The notes under the pieces were generated by a model that was not told the DNA's origin, made no database searches, and was given only the letters and a program-made list of their open reading frames with translations. A DNA stretch of 64,000 bases from Macrolepiota albuminosa (taxonomy: Eukaryota > Basidiomycota > Agaricomycetes > Agaricales > Agaricaceae), in assembly GCA_027475525.1 (NCBI GenBank), contig JAMWFC010000049.1:993297-1057296 (forward strand), read 5' to 3'. Shown piece by piece: positions 1 to 9,602 of this stretch. Numbering within the stretch: position 1 is the stretch's first letter; every line of letters starts with the position of its first letter. A program made the translations under genes and the position numbers.

Positions 1-231
1 AAGATTCAGTGGATTGTCCTACCATGATGTGACAATTAGCTATAACTCTGGTTGATCTGTAATCTGAGTTACAAGTTAGAACTATCTTGTGTGAATCACA
101 CAAGTGCTAAATCAGACCGCAGTATCGGATTTGACTAGTACTTAGAGTGAAAACAAGATGTTGGCTTATGTAAGACTCTACTGTATAATTATAGCGTCGT
201 TGACGCTAATACTATGTATGACTCCGTTACA
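1..231 (-). repeat. 3' LTR of old Ty3/gypsy copy A, cut by window edge
   Basis: About 160 bp at 75-231 matches 28,553-28,715, the 5' LTR remnant of copy B. On the minus strand the LTR begins TGTAACGGAG, directly after a G-run (plus-strand CCCCCC near 233-239), which fits a polypurine tract next to a 3' LTR. The far end lies beyond the window. The boundary rests on the homology and the polypurine tract, so the LTR identity is probable and the exact end is inferred. Confidence 0.65.
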
Positions 232-597
232 TACCCCCCAATGAGACTGAATACTCAGTCTTAGGAAGGAAGTTGGAGCGAGATGTAGGATGCACAATAG
301 TGCATACTCTCAATGAATACACGCGTATTGCGTGGCTGCCAGACGTTAGCAGTTGTTCGCAGCATAGATGCATCATCTAGACCCACTGGAAGTCAGTCCT
401 TATCAGACAAGGGTGCACGTTGCGCCAGCAGTAGATGCAGGATAAATATGTATATACTAAAATAAAAAAAACAAAAATTAAGAGTGACCCCGCCTCTGAG
501 TCTGCTGTATCTACACGCAACTCTGGAGTGCGTATCAGCTGAAATGGTTTGAGTGAATGACTCGGAGGTACCTACACAACAAAATATTAACATGGGT
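232..597 (-). other. 3' untranslated region of old gypsy copy A
   Basis: This stretch lies between the polypurine tract and the end of ORF3 on the minus strand. It has no convincing coding frame; the 79-residue open frame here has no family signature and ends in an A/T-rich tract. I read it as the element's 3' untranslated segment. Confidence 0.4.
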
Positions 598-3593
598 CTA
601 GGACCCAGATGACGATGCTCCCGCAACCGCACCCGTCTCAGTCACTATTGACTCCTCCTCCGGTGCAACGTTAATCGCGGGAGGGGGAGGCACCAATTCC
701 GTCCTTGGTGGGGTTATAGGCCCCTCGACTGCAGGCGTGTCTACCACCATAGGCTCTGTTAGTGTGACGTTAATCGCTAAAGCTGTGATGGTGAGCGTAC
801 CCTGCTCTGCCGTGCGTGACAGGAGATTGACCCGGCCTGGGTCCATGTCAGCTGTGGGCAGGTCATGCGCTGCCATGCGTTTTAGGAGGCTGACCCAATT
901 CGGGTCCATGCCAATCAAATAATAGAGGCTGTTGGCCTCAGGGTTTTCTGGGAGCTTGCTCTCCTCGTGATGCTTGAACATAAGATGATAGTGATCGTCT
1001 TCAGTCATCTCCCACCATCCATCCCATTGCAGGATTGCGGCAGGGGTGCCATACTTGGAGAGGCGCTCCATGCGCTCGTCATTGACCTGCTTGAAGATGT
1101 CCATTGACATTGTGGGGGAATGGAACTGCTGTTCCAGGAAGACTATGCCGTACATGTATGTGTGGTCCACCCATTCCAGTGGGATCCGGTTGTGTAGAAG
1201 GACGCGTAATGCGTTGTTGTCGGAAAAGTTCCGTGCATGGTCGTCGGGCATGTGAACTTGGTGAATCTCGAGCTGCGGCCCATGTTGGGGCTCAAATGGC
1301 TGCTTGGGGAACATGGCGTCATACAAGGCAATCGCCTCTCGATAAAGCCCTGGACAGGCCACAACAAGGGTCATGCGCTGCACGATCACCGGCTTGGCTG
1401 TGCTGTTAGCGCACAGAGCTCGACATAAGGCGAACCCAAAGAGGGTCCGCCAGTGCATGTGATAGGCATGATCCACGGCGATACCTTGATAGGTATTTTC
1501 CAACCCGGGTCGGCCAAAGACCAGCACGTACTGCGCCAGCTGGTCGAGGTCAAACGGTGTGGCTGGATTCTGAGCACGCATTACGTGCAACGCCATGGTG
1601 CCATCATCTTTTGTGCGCAAGAAGCGCCCCAGAATGTGTCATCGCTTGACAAGAGCGAGGTCTTCAGGGCCCTGCATCGGGTTGATGAGGTCCTGGTACT
1701 GAGGCTCCTTCATCAGGAGCTGCATGGTTCGATCATGCAGAGCCTCAACTGTCCACTGCACGAACATCTGGAGCTCTGTGATCAACATGTACGTGATGAT
1801 TCTGTCACGACGCAGGACGTGCACATTTACGTAGTACTTATAGAGCCAGTCCAGCTCTAACAGAGTGTGGGGAAGGCTGCACAGGGTGTGCTTATACACA
1901 ATCGTACCTGGGATGTGGGCACAATGGCCAGAGGAATACTCATATGACGCCGCTCTATTAGCATCAGCTCCTATCAGCACTGTATTCATGGCATACAAAT
2001 AATAGGTGCAATGGCTGAGTGCTCCTCTAAAGCACGAATTCAATCGCTCGATATTGAGCGGCCCCCACACCTTCACCGCGAAGCCATCGGGGATCCTCCC
2101 CGAGAATTCATTCTCGGCCCTATACTTCTGGGCCTGTAGCTCCTTGGCGCAAATCGCCTTCTTCCTTGCAATGCACTTATTGCGCGATACTCATTGGAAC
2201 CAGTCCGTGGCCGATTCCCCCTCCTCCCCATCCTCCTCCTGCTCCAAGCTCGACTCTCCATAGTCGCTCTTGTCAGACAAGGATGGTACTGGTGCTTTGC
2301 CTTTTTCAGGCACGGTCTTCCCTCTTGTGGTCGCCACCAGACCATCATACTGCTCTGGCGTGCAGGGGTCTGGGGTCAATACAACCACAGGGTACTGCTC
2401 TGGTGGGGCCGGTACAAACGCCGGCAACATAAATAACATCTGGACTTCTCCCGCTCATGCGGGAATGCCAGCAGGGAAGAGTATAACCTCCAATTTGGAG
2501 GCATCAAGAGGTGGCTTGCAGCCACAGCGCTGATGAGACGGCCCCGACTTGGTTGGGGCGGACGATTCTAGTTGTGGCTGAGCCACCGGAGGGGCAGGCA
2601 CATTTCGCGCCAGAGTTCTCCCTCCAGGCTCAGTGTGAGGAGTGATGGTAACAGGCGCTCTTGGCGCCACAGCAATGGTTTTGGGCCCCTAAGTGGGGCC
2701 CGGGATGATGCAGTTTCCTGCTGGCCCAGGGACAGACCTGCCAAGGGTTCACTGACTGCAGTCAGCGACTCTGAGGAGGCCTGAGGGCCCGACTTGGGTA
2801 ACCGTGATGATGAAGTCACGGGCTGAGCAGGCTGCTCATGGTGCGCAAATTGCGCATCCGATGGCATCCTTGCCCATGGAGGGTCGACCAGTCAACTGGG
2901 CTGATATTTAGCCCTCTTGACCTCGGCGGTCGGTTCCTCACCCATGGCGATTTTGCGCTTAGACGCGTGTTTGATCTGTTCCAGCGCTGCGACGTGCTGC
3001 CTCTTCATCAGCTCAATCTGGTCGAGCAATCCCTCCATCACCATCATGGCCAAACTGTCCTGCAGGAAGGATGCAGTTGCAGGGACTGGCTGTCCTGCTG
3101 CTTCCAGTCTGCCCAACAGCACGTCTGACACTGCTAAACTCTGCGCTTGTGGCGCAGGCTCCCCATATGACTCTTCCACAGGCTGATGTGCCCATGGTAC
3201 TGACGGTGGCCCCATCACCACACCTGCATACGTCGGATGCAATGCAGCTGGACGTGCCGACGGTTCCTGGTAGTAGCGCTCGCAGCACGTGCTGTCCTTC
3301 GGGTGCCCATAGCGCCTTTCATCATCAACCTCCATCTCTTGCGAGTGGAGGGGTGTCTGGTATGGAAGCGGCTCATCACGGCCTGGATAGGCCACACCTG
3401 CTGACTGAAACTGGCTTACCGCCAGATATGGCAGCTGCCTCTGGTACTGATCAGGATAATCACGTTTTTGTATATACTCTTTTGCAGCCCCCAATAGGCC
3501 ATTTTCACTAGACACGTAGACTACGTGTATTGGGACTGAGAAAAGAAAGAAAAAAAACAATCTCCCAACTCCGCTAGTGGTGTAAACAACCAC
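598..3593 (-). pseudogene. ORF3, long accessory ORF of old gypsy copy A
   Basis: About 3 kb of mostly open minus-strand sequence lies between the chromodomain end of the integrase (3665) and the 3' LTR. Reading 3593 to 598, open blocks follow each other with a few stops and frame changes: 3593-2892 (233 residues, predicted helical around MEGLLDQIELMKRQ), 2867-2191 (Pro/Ser/Glu-rich, containing EQYDGLVA and an acidic stretch), 2076-1639 (145 residues) and 1620-598 (340 residues, mixed polar, containing WRTLFGFALCRAL, with a Pro-rich tail). The first half recurs in copy B at 5796-7060. No family was recognised and no transmembrane segment is convincing. On the minus strand a pyrimidine tract ending CAG (about 3537-3565) lies just upstream and could be a splice acceptor, so expression from a spliced RNA is possible but unproven. 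It occupies the position of env in retroviruses; the function is unknown. Confidence 0.55.
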
Positions 3594-3664
3594 AAATACA
3601 TGCCACCTGGCCTCTCACCAGCAATCAAAGTGGACTTCGTCCACATTCCACCACCACACGCACA

Positions 3665-4771
3665 TTACACACGTTTTGCTAGCTGTTGAGGGCGTTTCAC
3701 GCCCTGCAACTCTAGATACCTGTCCATCGCTGCAAGGTCTTTGCAGTTCACTAGTGGTTCCCAGGTAGTATCACCTAAGCTCCACCTTACCTCGAATTCG
3801 AGGCTTCCTTTTGTCCACCGATGACCTATGAGGTCATCTACAAACCACTCCTGGTCATTGCCAGTTCCAAAGTCATACAGCTCCAGAGTCGCGTGATTAG
3901 GAAAGAGCGCATCACTACTGGCCATATATGGTTGCAATAGCGACACATGAAACTTGGGAACTATCCTGCATGCTTGCAGTGCATGGGATAGTTCCAGCAC
4001 GTAGTTAGACGTGCTTGGCTCCGCCTCAAGGACCTTATATGGTCCAATCCACTTCGGACACAACTTACTCACTCTGCCTTTCAGCAGGTTCAAGTTCTTT
4101 GTAGAAAGGTACACTAGCTTCCCTTTCTCGATGTCTGGTTCATCACGTCTGCGATTATTCGCATGTTTGGTCTGCCATACACGCAATTCTATAATTGCAT
4201 CATGGGCATCTGCCAAGTTCCCTAGCGCATTGCGTGCAAACTGCTTTACTCCCACATGAATAGCTTCATCCGTACGGAGTTCACAAATCATGGATGGCAT
4301 GTAGCCATTGTTGAGTTCAAAGGGTGAGTACCCTGTGGTTTCTGATATACTCATGTTTATCGCAAATTCCACGAGTGGACATCTATCCACCCAGTCCTTC
4401 TGATCAGAATGTACGAATGCTCGCAATATTTGTGCGATATTTCTATTTGCACGTTCAGTTTGACCATCTGTTTGTGGATGAAACAAGGTCGACATGAGCA
4501 ACTTTGCTCCTAGCAGTTTGTGCAGCTCCTTCCACTATTTGGAAGTGAATTTAGCATCTCGATTGCTTACAATCAAGCTTGGCAATCCATGTAGGTGCAC
4601 TATCTCCTTGAGATAGATCCACAACAAGTCTGATGCTGTCATGGTGGTTCTCACTGGAATGAGATGGACCATACTGGTCATTCTGCAGATCACTACCCAA
4701 AGGTAGTTAAAACCCTTCGACTCAGGGAACGGACCTATAAAGTCCATCCCGATTGAATCCCAGGGTTTGAC
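3665..4771 (-). pseudogene. Ty3/gypsy integrase with chromodomain, copy A
   Basis: The minus strand encodes the integrase core from MDFIGPFPESKG (near 4747) through HPQTDGQTERANRN (near 4470), which carries the catalytic Glu context, to a C-terminal chromodomain with WFVDDLIGHRW and FEVRWSLGDTTWEP (3860-3700), ending LAKRV. The N-terminal H2C2 zinc region and everything upstream are missing because the sequence breaks into a Tc1 relic near 4771. An in-frame TAG at 4535-4537 splits the core, and the same stop is present in copy B. This is the enzyme that joins element cDNA to the chromosome, with the chromodomain likely guiding it to heterochromatin, but this copy is truncated and dead. Confidence 0.85.
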
Positions 4772-5470
4772 TCATCATCTAAAATTTCACAGTACTGCTC
4801 TGCATTCATGATCCTCACCACCTCTACAAGCTTTTCTACCCCATTCCAACTCATACAGCCCCATACCATGAGATTATTCCCTCCTCCATGCTTCACAGTA
4901 GGTGTAGTTGTTCAGTCTTGAAATGTCTTCTTCTTGTAGCTTCCACACATACTGCTTCCCATCTGACCCAATCCTATTAATCTTTGTCTCATCTGTCCAC
5001 AACACCCTTTTCCAGTCCTCTATAGTCCAGTTCTGATGCTTCTGAGCCCATTTAAGCTGTAGTTGTCAATGTTTAGCTTTGAGCATAGGAACTTTTCTCT
5101 TGGTAGCAGACCAATACCCCTCCTCCTTCAACACATTCCAGACAGTCTTGAAAGAGACAGGGTTGGAAATGATGTTGTTGATAAAATTAGTGGCCTGGAC
5201 AGCTGTATCAAGTCTCCTAGTTGAGATTTGTCAAACAATAGCCTGTTTATCACATGGAGTAAGCTTAGCAGGATGGCCTCCAGGATGGTTTTCCTTGTCC
5301 ATCTCCAACTCTCTACCAATCCTCCCAGTAGTAGACTTCCCTAGACCAGTTTGAGCTCCAATCTGACCAGAGAATACCCTTGAGCAAGAAGAGAAGCAAC
5401 AGTAGAGTGTTGTGCAGAAGGAATAGGTTTCATGATAGTGGTTGAAGGTCAAGATGTGGTTCAACCAGCT
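4772..5470 (-). pseudogene. Tc1/mariner-like transposase remnant
   Basis: Read from about 5464 downward on the minus strand and allowing frameshifts, the translation shows a helix-turn-helix N-terminus (GLGKSTTGRIGRELE, then GGHPAKLTPCDKQAIV), a middle part with KAKHRQLQLKWAQKHQNW, and a DDE core with VLWTDETKINRIGSDG. It fades near a degenerate GLYELEW region. The order and motifs are those of fungal Tc1-like transposases with an HTH followed by a DDE catalytic fold. No intact frame exists and the catalytic C-terminus is lost at the junction with the copy A integrase. It fills the junction between the two old gypsy copies. Confidence 0.7.
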
Positions 5471-5583
5471 TGAACTACTCCCAAATATATCTAAACATGG
5501 TCACATGACTTTGGTTATATTCCCACATGCAACTTACTCTTTATTTCTGAGTAAAATAAGGATAAACCTGAAAAATTAGAGAT

Positions 5584-5793
5584 GCTCAAAAAACTGTCCC
5601 AATGAGTGAATATTTTAAAATGGCTATTGCTCCATCAGTTTTGATCTTGATTACATAAACCTAGATTCATTCTGTAGCTACGATGCCATAGTATTTTACA
5701 TGATTTAATCAGGATTTTACATACTTCCCATCCTTCATGCCAATGTCATCTTTCAAAAAGTATAAAACATTGGGACAGTTTTTTGAGCCACTG
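5584..5793. repeat. Inverted repeat pair of Tc1/MITE type
   Basis: The 21-bp sequence starting GCTCAAAAAACTGTCCCAAT at 5584-5604 is repeated in perfect inverse at 5768-5788. The right arm continues to CCACTG followed by TA, which suits a Tc1 terminus flanked by its TA target. Both arms lie on the right side of the transposase relic, so they are either a small MITE of about 210 bp or a terminal region rearranged by inversion. Confidence 0.6.
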
Positions 5794-5795
5794 TA

Positions 5796-7060
5796 TGTGC
5801 AGTGGCCCTCCTTGTGCCCTGAGCTCAACTCTCCATAGTCACTCTCATTGGACAAGGAAACAATTAGAGCTTTGCCTTTTCCAGGCACAAGTGGGTTTCT
5901 CAAGGCCGCCACCAGACCATCATATTGCTCTGAGGAGTGAGGGTCAGGGGTCAAGATGACCACAGGATTGTGTGCCTGCAGTGCTGGCATGGTAACAGGC
6001 AATATAAACAACATTGACACTTTCCCAGCTTGTGTGGGAATGCTGGCCAGGAACTCTATTACCTGCAGTTTGGAGGCATTGAGAGGCGGCTTGTGACTGT
6101 GATGTTGGCAAGATGGCCCCAACTTGGCTTGGGCAGATGGGTCAGAGGGTGGCTGAGCCACTGGAGGAGCAGGCGCATTTCACACCAGAGTTCTCCCTCC
6201 AGGCTCAGCATGAAGGATGTTATGAACAGGCACTTGTGGCACCACAGTGACAGATTTGGACCCTATAGGTGGGGCCCGAGACAGTGTGGGTTTCCACTGA
6301 TCCAGAGACAGTCCTGCCAAAGGCTCACTGACTGCAGCCAGTGGCTCTGAAGAGGCCTGAGAGGACAGGGCAGGTAGCTGCAATGACAAGGCAACAGGCT
6401 GAGCAGGCTGCTGAGGGCATGCTGATTGCACTGCTGGTGGCATTCTAGCCTGTGGAGGTTCAACTGGTCAAACGGGCTGATATCTAGCCCTCTTGATCTT
6501 AGCAGTTGGTTCCTCAAAAGTTGAAACTTTGTGCTTAGACACACAATCAATCTGTTCCAGCACTGCAACATGCTGCCTCTTCATCAGCTTGATCTGGTCA
6601 AGCAATCCTTCCATCACCACAATGGCCAAACTGTCCTGCAGGAAGGATGCAGTTGCAGGGATTGGCTGTCCTGCTGCTTTCAGTCTGCTAAGGCCTGGCA
6701 TGTGCTGTTCTCTGGGCACTCGTAGCACCCCTCATCATTGACCTCCATCTCTTGCAAGTGGAGGGGTATCTGGTAAGGTAGCAGTTCCTCACAGCCTGAA
6801 TAGGCCATATCCACTGACTGGTACTGGCTCATCACTGAATATGGTGGCTGCCTCTGGTATTTGGAAGGGTAGTCTCACATTTGTATATTTGGGGGTCTCT
6901 CCCCTCTACTAGAGCCTTGCAGGCTCTGATCATTTTTCTGCAGCCCCCAATAGGCCATTTCAAGCAACACGTCAGCTACATATATTGGGACTTGGGAGGA
7001 GAAAAGAGAAAAAAAAATCTCCTAACTCTGCCAGTAGTATAAACAACCACGAATACCCAC
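5796..7060 (-). pseudogene. ORF3 fragment of old gypsy copy B
   Basis: This is a diverged copy of the N-terminal half of ORF3 in copy A. Shared landmarks on the minus strand are the Pro-rich region, a block around EQYDGLVAAL (near 5900), the helical block MEGLLDQIKLMKRQHVAVLEQ (6640-6540) and the leader around 6960-7060. It is cut at 5795 by the Tc1-type end, so the C-terminal half present in copy A is missing. Stops and frame changes break it throughout. Many CpG sites of copy A appear here as TpG or CpA. Confidence 0.6.
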
Positions 7061-7179
7061 CACCCAGTCTTCCACCGGTTATCAAATTCATGTAAACAGC
7101 CACAAATAGTAGCCACCTGGTCAGTCATCAGGTATCAAAGTGGACTTCATCCATATTTCACCACCTCATGTGCTCTATG

Positions 7180-9602
7180 CACATTTTGCTAGCTGTTGAG
7201 GGTGTTTCATGCTCTGCAGCTCTAGGTATCTGTCCATTGCTGCAAGATCTTTGCAGTTTACTAGTGGTTCCCAGGTAGTATTACCTAAGCTCCACCTTAC
7301 CTCGAGTTTGAGGTTTCCCTCTGTCTACCTATGACCTACAAGGTCATCTACGAACCATTTCTGATCATTACCAGTTCTAAAGTCATACAGCTCCAGGGTT
7401 GCATGGTTAAGGAATAGCATGTCACTATTGGCTAAGTATAGTTGCAACAGCAACACATGGAACTTAGACACTATCCTGTGCACTTGTAGTGCATGGGGTA
7501 GTTCCAGCACATAGTTAGATGTGCTTGGCTCAGCCTCGAGGACCCTATATGGTCCAATCTACTTAGGACATAGCTTACTTGCTCTGCCTTTTGGCAAGTT
7601 CAAGTTCTTTGTTGATAGGTACACTAAGTTCCCTTTCTTGATATCCAGATCATCATGCCTGCAATTATTTGCATGTTTTGTCTGCCACATGCACAATTCT
7701 ATAATTGCATCATGGGCATCTGCTAAGTTTCTTAGCGCATTGCACACAAACTGTTTAACTCCAACATGAATAGCTTTGTCAGTGCAAAGTTCACAAATTA
7801 TGGATGTCATATAGCCATTATTGAGTTCAAAGGGTAAATACTCTGTGGTTTCAGATATGCTTGTGTTTATTGCGAGTTCAACAAGTGAACATCTATCCAC
7901 CCAGTCCTTCTGATCAGGACATACAAACACTTGCAGTATCTGTGCGATATTTCTATTTGCCCATTCTGTCTGGCCATCCATTTGTGGATAAAATGATGTC
8001 AACATGAGCAACTTTGCTCTGAGCAGCTTGTGCAGCTCCTTCTACTATTTGGAAGTAAACTTAGCATCTTGATTGCTTACAATCAAATTTGGCAATCTAT
8101 GAAGGCATACTATCTCCTTGAGATAGATCCAAGACAAATCTGAGGCTGTCATAGTTGTCCTCAATGGAATGAGATGGACCATAACTGGTCATTCTGCAGA
8201 TTACTACCCACAGATAGTGTAGTACTTGGTATGAGTATTACTGATAGTTCTGGGGCTTGCTGGTGTAGAGTATGATTTTCAATTCACACTGACTTGATGA
8301 TGAACTTGATGTATTAATGTTTTGAGTTGCAAATCCTAATCTTCCGGAATGCAGAGGGTTCTCAACAAACTCCAGCCTAAGCAATTCACTCCCTGGGAAT
8401 CACCGAGCCTTTGCCTATCAATTGCCTGTCTATTCTCTACTAAACTTGGGCTATTTATACTGTTTTTCTGGTGCACAGACCACTATCTACACATGACCCT
8501 TTGTTGTAAACTCCTTGGTTGTGTCATTGTCAGATCTGATCTTTGATCCAGATCACCACAATTTGATCCCATTTTGTCACTTCTGCTAGCTCCCATGCTT
8601 CCCCTCCCCATTACAGTGGTTGGACTATTGTTGAGCTGATAGTTTGAGCCAGTCCCTGCCTGTTGTTCTGTACTTTTCTGTGTATTTATTGGGGTGTTTT
8701 TGGAGATATAATTTGTTGAGACTGCTACCAGGAGGCTTATAGTTTTCAGCCCATAATTAAATGTTTATTTTGACTTCTGGTGCATGGTGTGTCCCTGACT
8801 GCTGGTACAGCATCATATCAATAGTTAAAACTCTTTGACTCTGGGAACAGGCCAATAAAGTCCATCCCAATTAAGTCCCAGGGTTTGACTGCGATTGGAA
8901 GCAAATGAAGCTTCTCCAGTAGTTTCAATGTCAATACTTTTGACTGTTGTCATAGCTTGCATGTTGAGCAGAATTGACTTGTTTCCTTGGCCATTTGTGG
9001 CTACCAGTACCAGCATTGCACATAGTCCAGCATTTTCTGAGTTCCAAAGTGGCCTACTACTCTGTGGGCCTGGTCCAGGATAGTCGTGATCAACGACCTC
9101 TCCTGGGGAATGCAGATGACTTTGGACCCAGTGGGTCTGGTAAGATATACAAGTTGCTGCTCCACATTGAAGCACAGATGCACTTGAATATTGTTCATAA
9201 TCTCTAGAAAGAGATTGTCATCCTTGTATCCTTGCTAGATACATTTGCAAAATTGCACATTTCCTAGGTTGGTTGGTGCAGGATGACAATTATGCAAATC
9301 CAGTGCCTGCTGGAGAGTCATCTCCACACCGCTAGGGAGCACCTCTTGCCCTGTCTCTTTGCCTGGCTGGGGGACCTCATGATCCACCAACACCTGAGCC
9401 TCAATATCGCAAACTTCTCACTGTTCTTGCAGTCACTTGCTGCAATGTGATTCCTGTGCTCACATGGTGCATAGCTCAACTGAATGTTCCTTGATTTCAT
9501 GGAATCTATGCAAGGGCAAGTCTTTGCTCTCTGGGTTGATGTGTCTGTCTGCTTGGACATAGTCATGTGCATCATGGACGTCATCTCAAGTATCACTCTC
9601 AA
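7180..9602 (-). pseudogene. Ty3/gypsy integrase, copy B, split by a solo LTR
   Basis: The N-terminal part at 9200-8825 shows the zinc-binding region (HFGTQKMLDYVQCWYW) and the start of the core (PWDLIGMDFIGL-like). The core resumes at 8213 after the 603-bp solo LTR and runs through MDGQTEWANRN to the chromodomain (KWFVDDLVGHR near 7330). Several stops are present, including the TAG at 8045-8047 that matches the stop of copy A, followed here by a second TAG at 8042-8044. Sequence at 9205-9602 between RNase H and the zinc region is degenerate linker. This copy is inactive. Confidence 0.8.
8218..8820 (+). repeat. Solo LTR, 603 bp, family L1
   Basis: The segment begins TGTAGTACTTGG and ends CATCATATCA. 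It is flanked on both sides by ATAG (8214-8217 and 8821-8824). Without it the integrase sequence of copy B reads continuously, as in copy A. CTATTTATAC at 8451-8460 is a candidate TATA box, giving the likely orientation. It is most similar to 10,412-11,438 but lacks about 290 bp of that copy's middle. No internal domain or second LTR is present, hence solo LTR. Confidence 0.8.

Noticed and set aside
737..1577. Several plus- and minus-strand ORFs in other frames across ORF3
   Set aside because: They shadow the 340-residue minus-strand frame and show no independent signature.
3490..3593. Hydrophobic start of ORF3 (RLFFFFLFSVPIHVVYV) as a signal peptide for an envelope-like protein
   Set aside because: It is the translation of a pyrimidine tract that looks like a splice acceptor region, and copy B does not keep the hydrophobic reading in frame.
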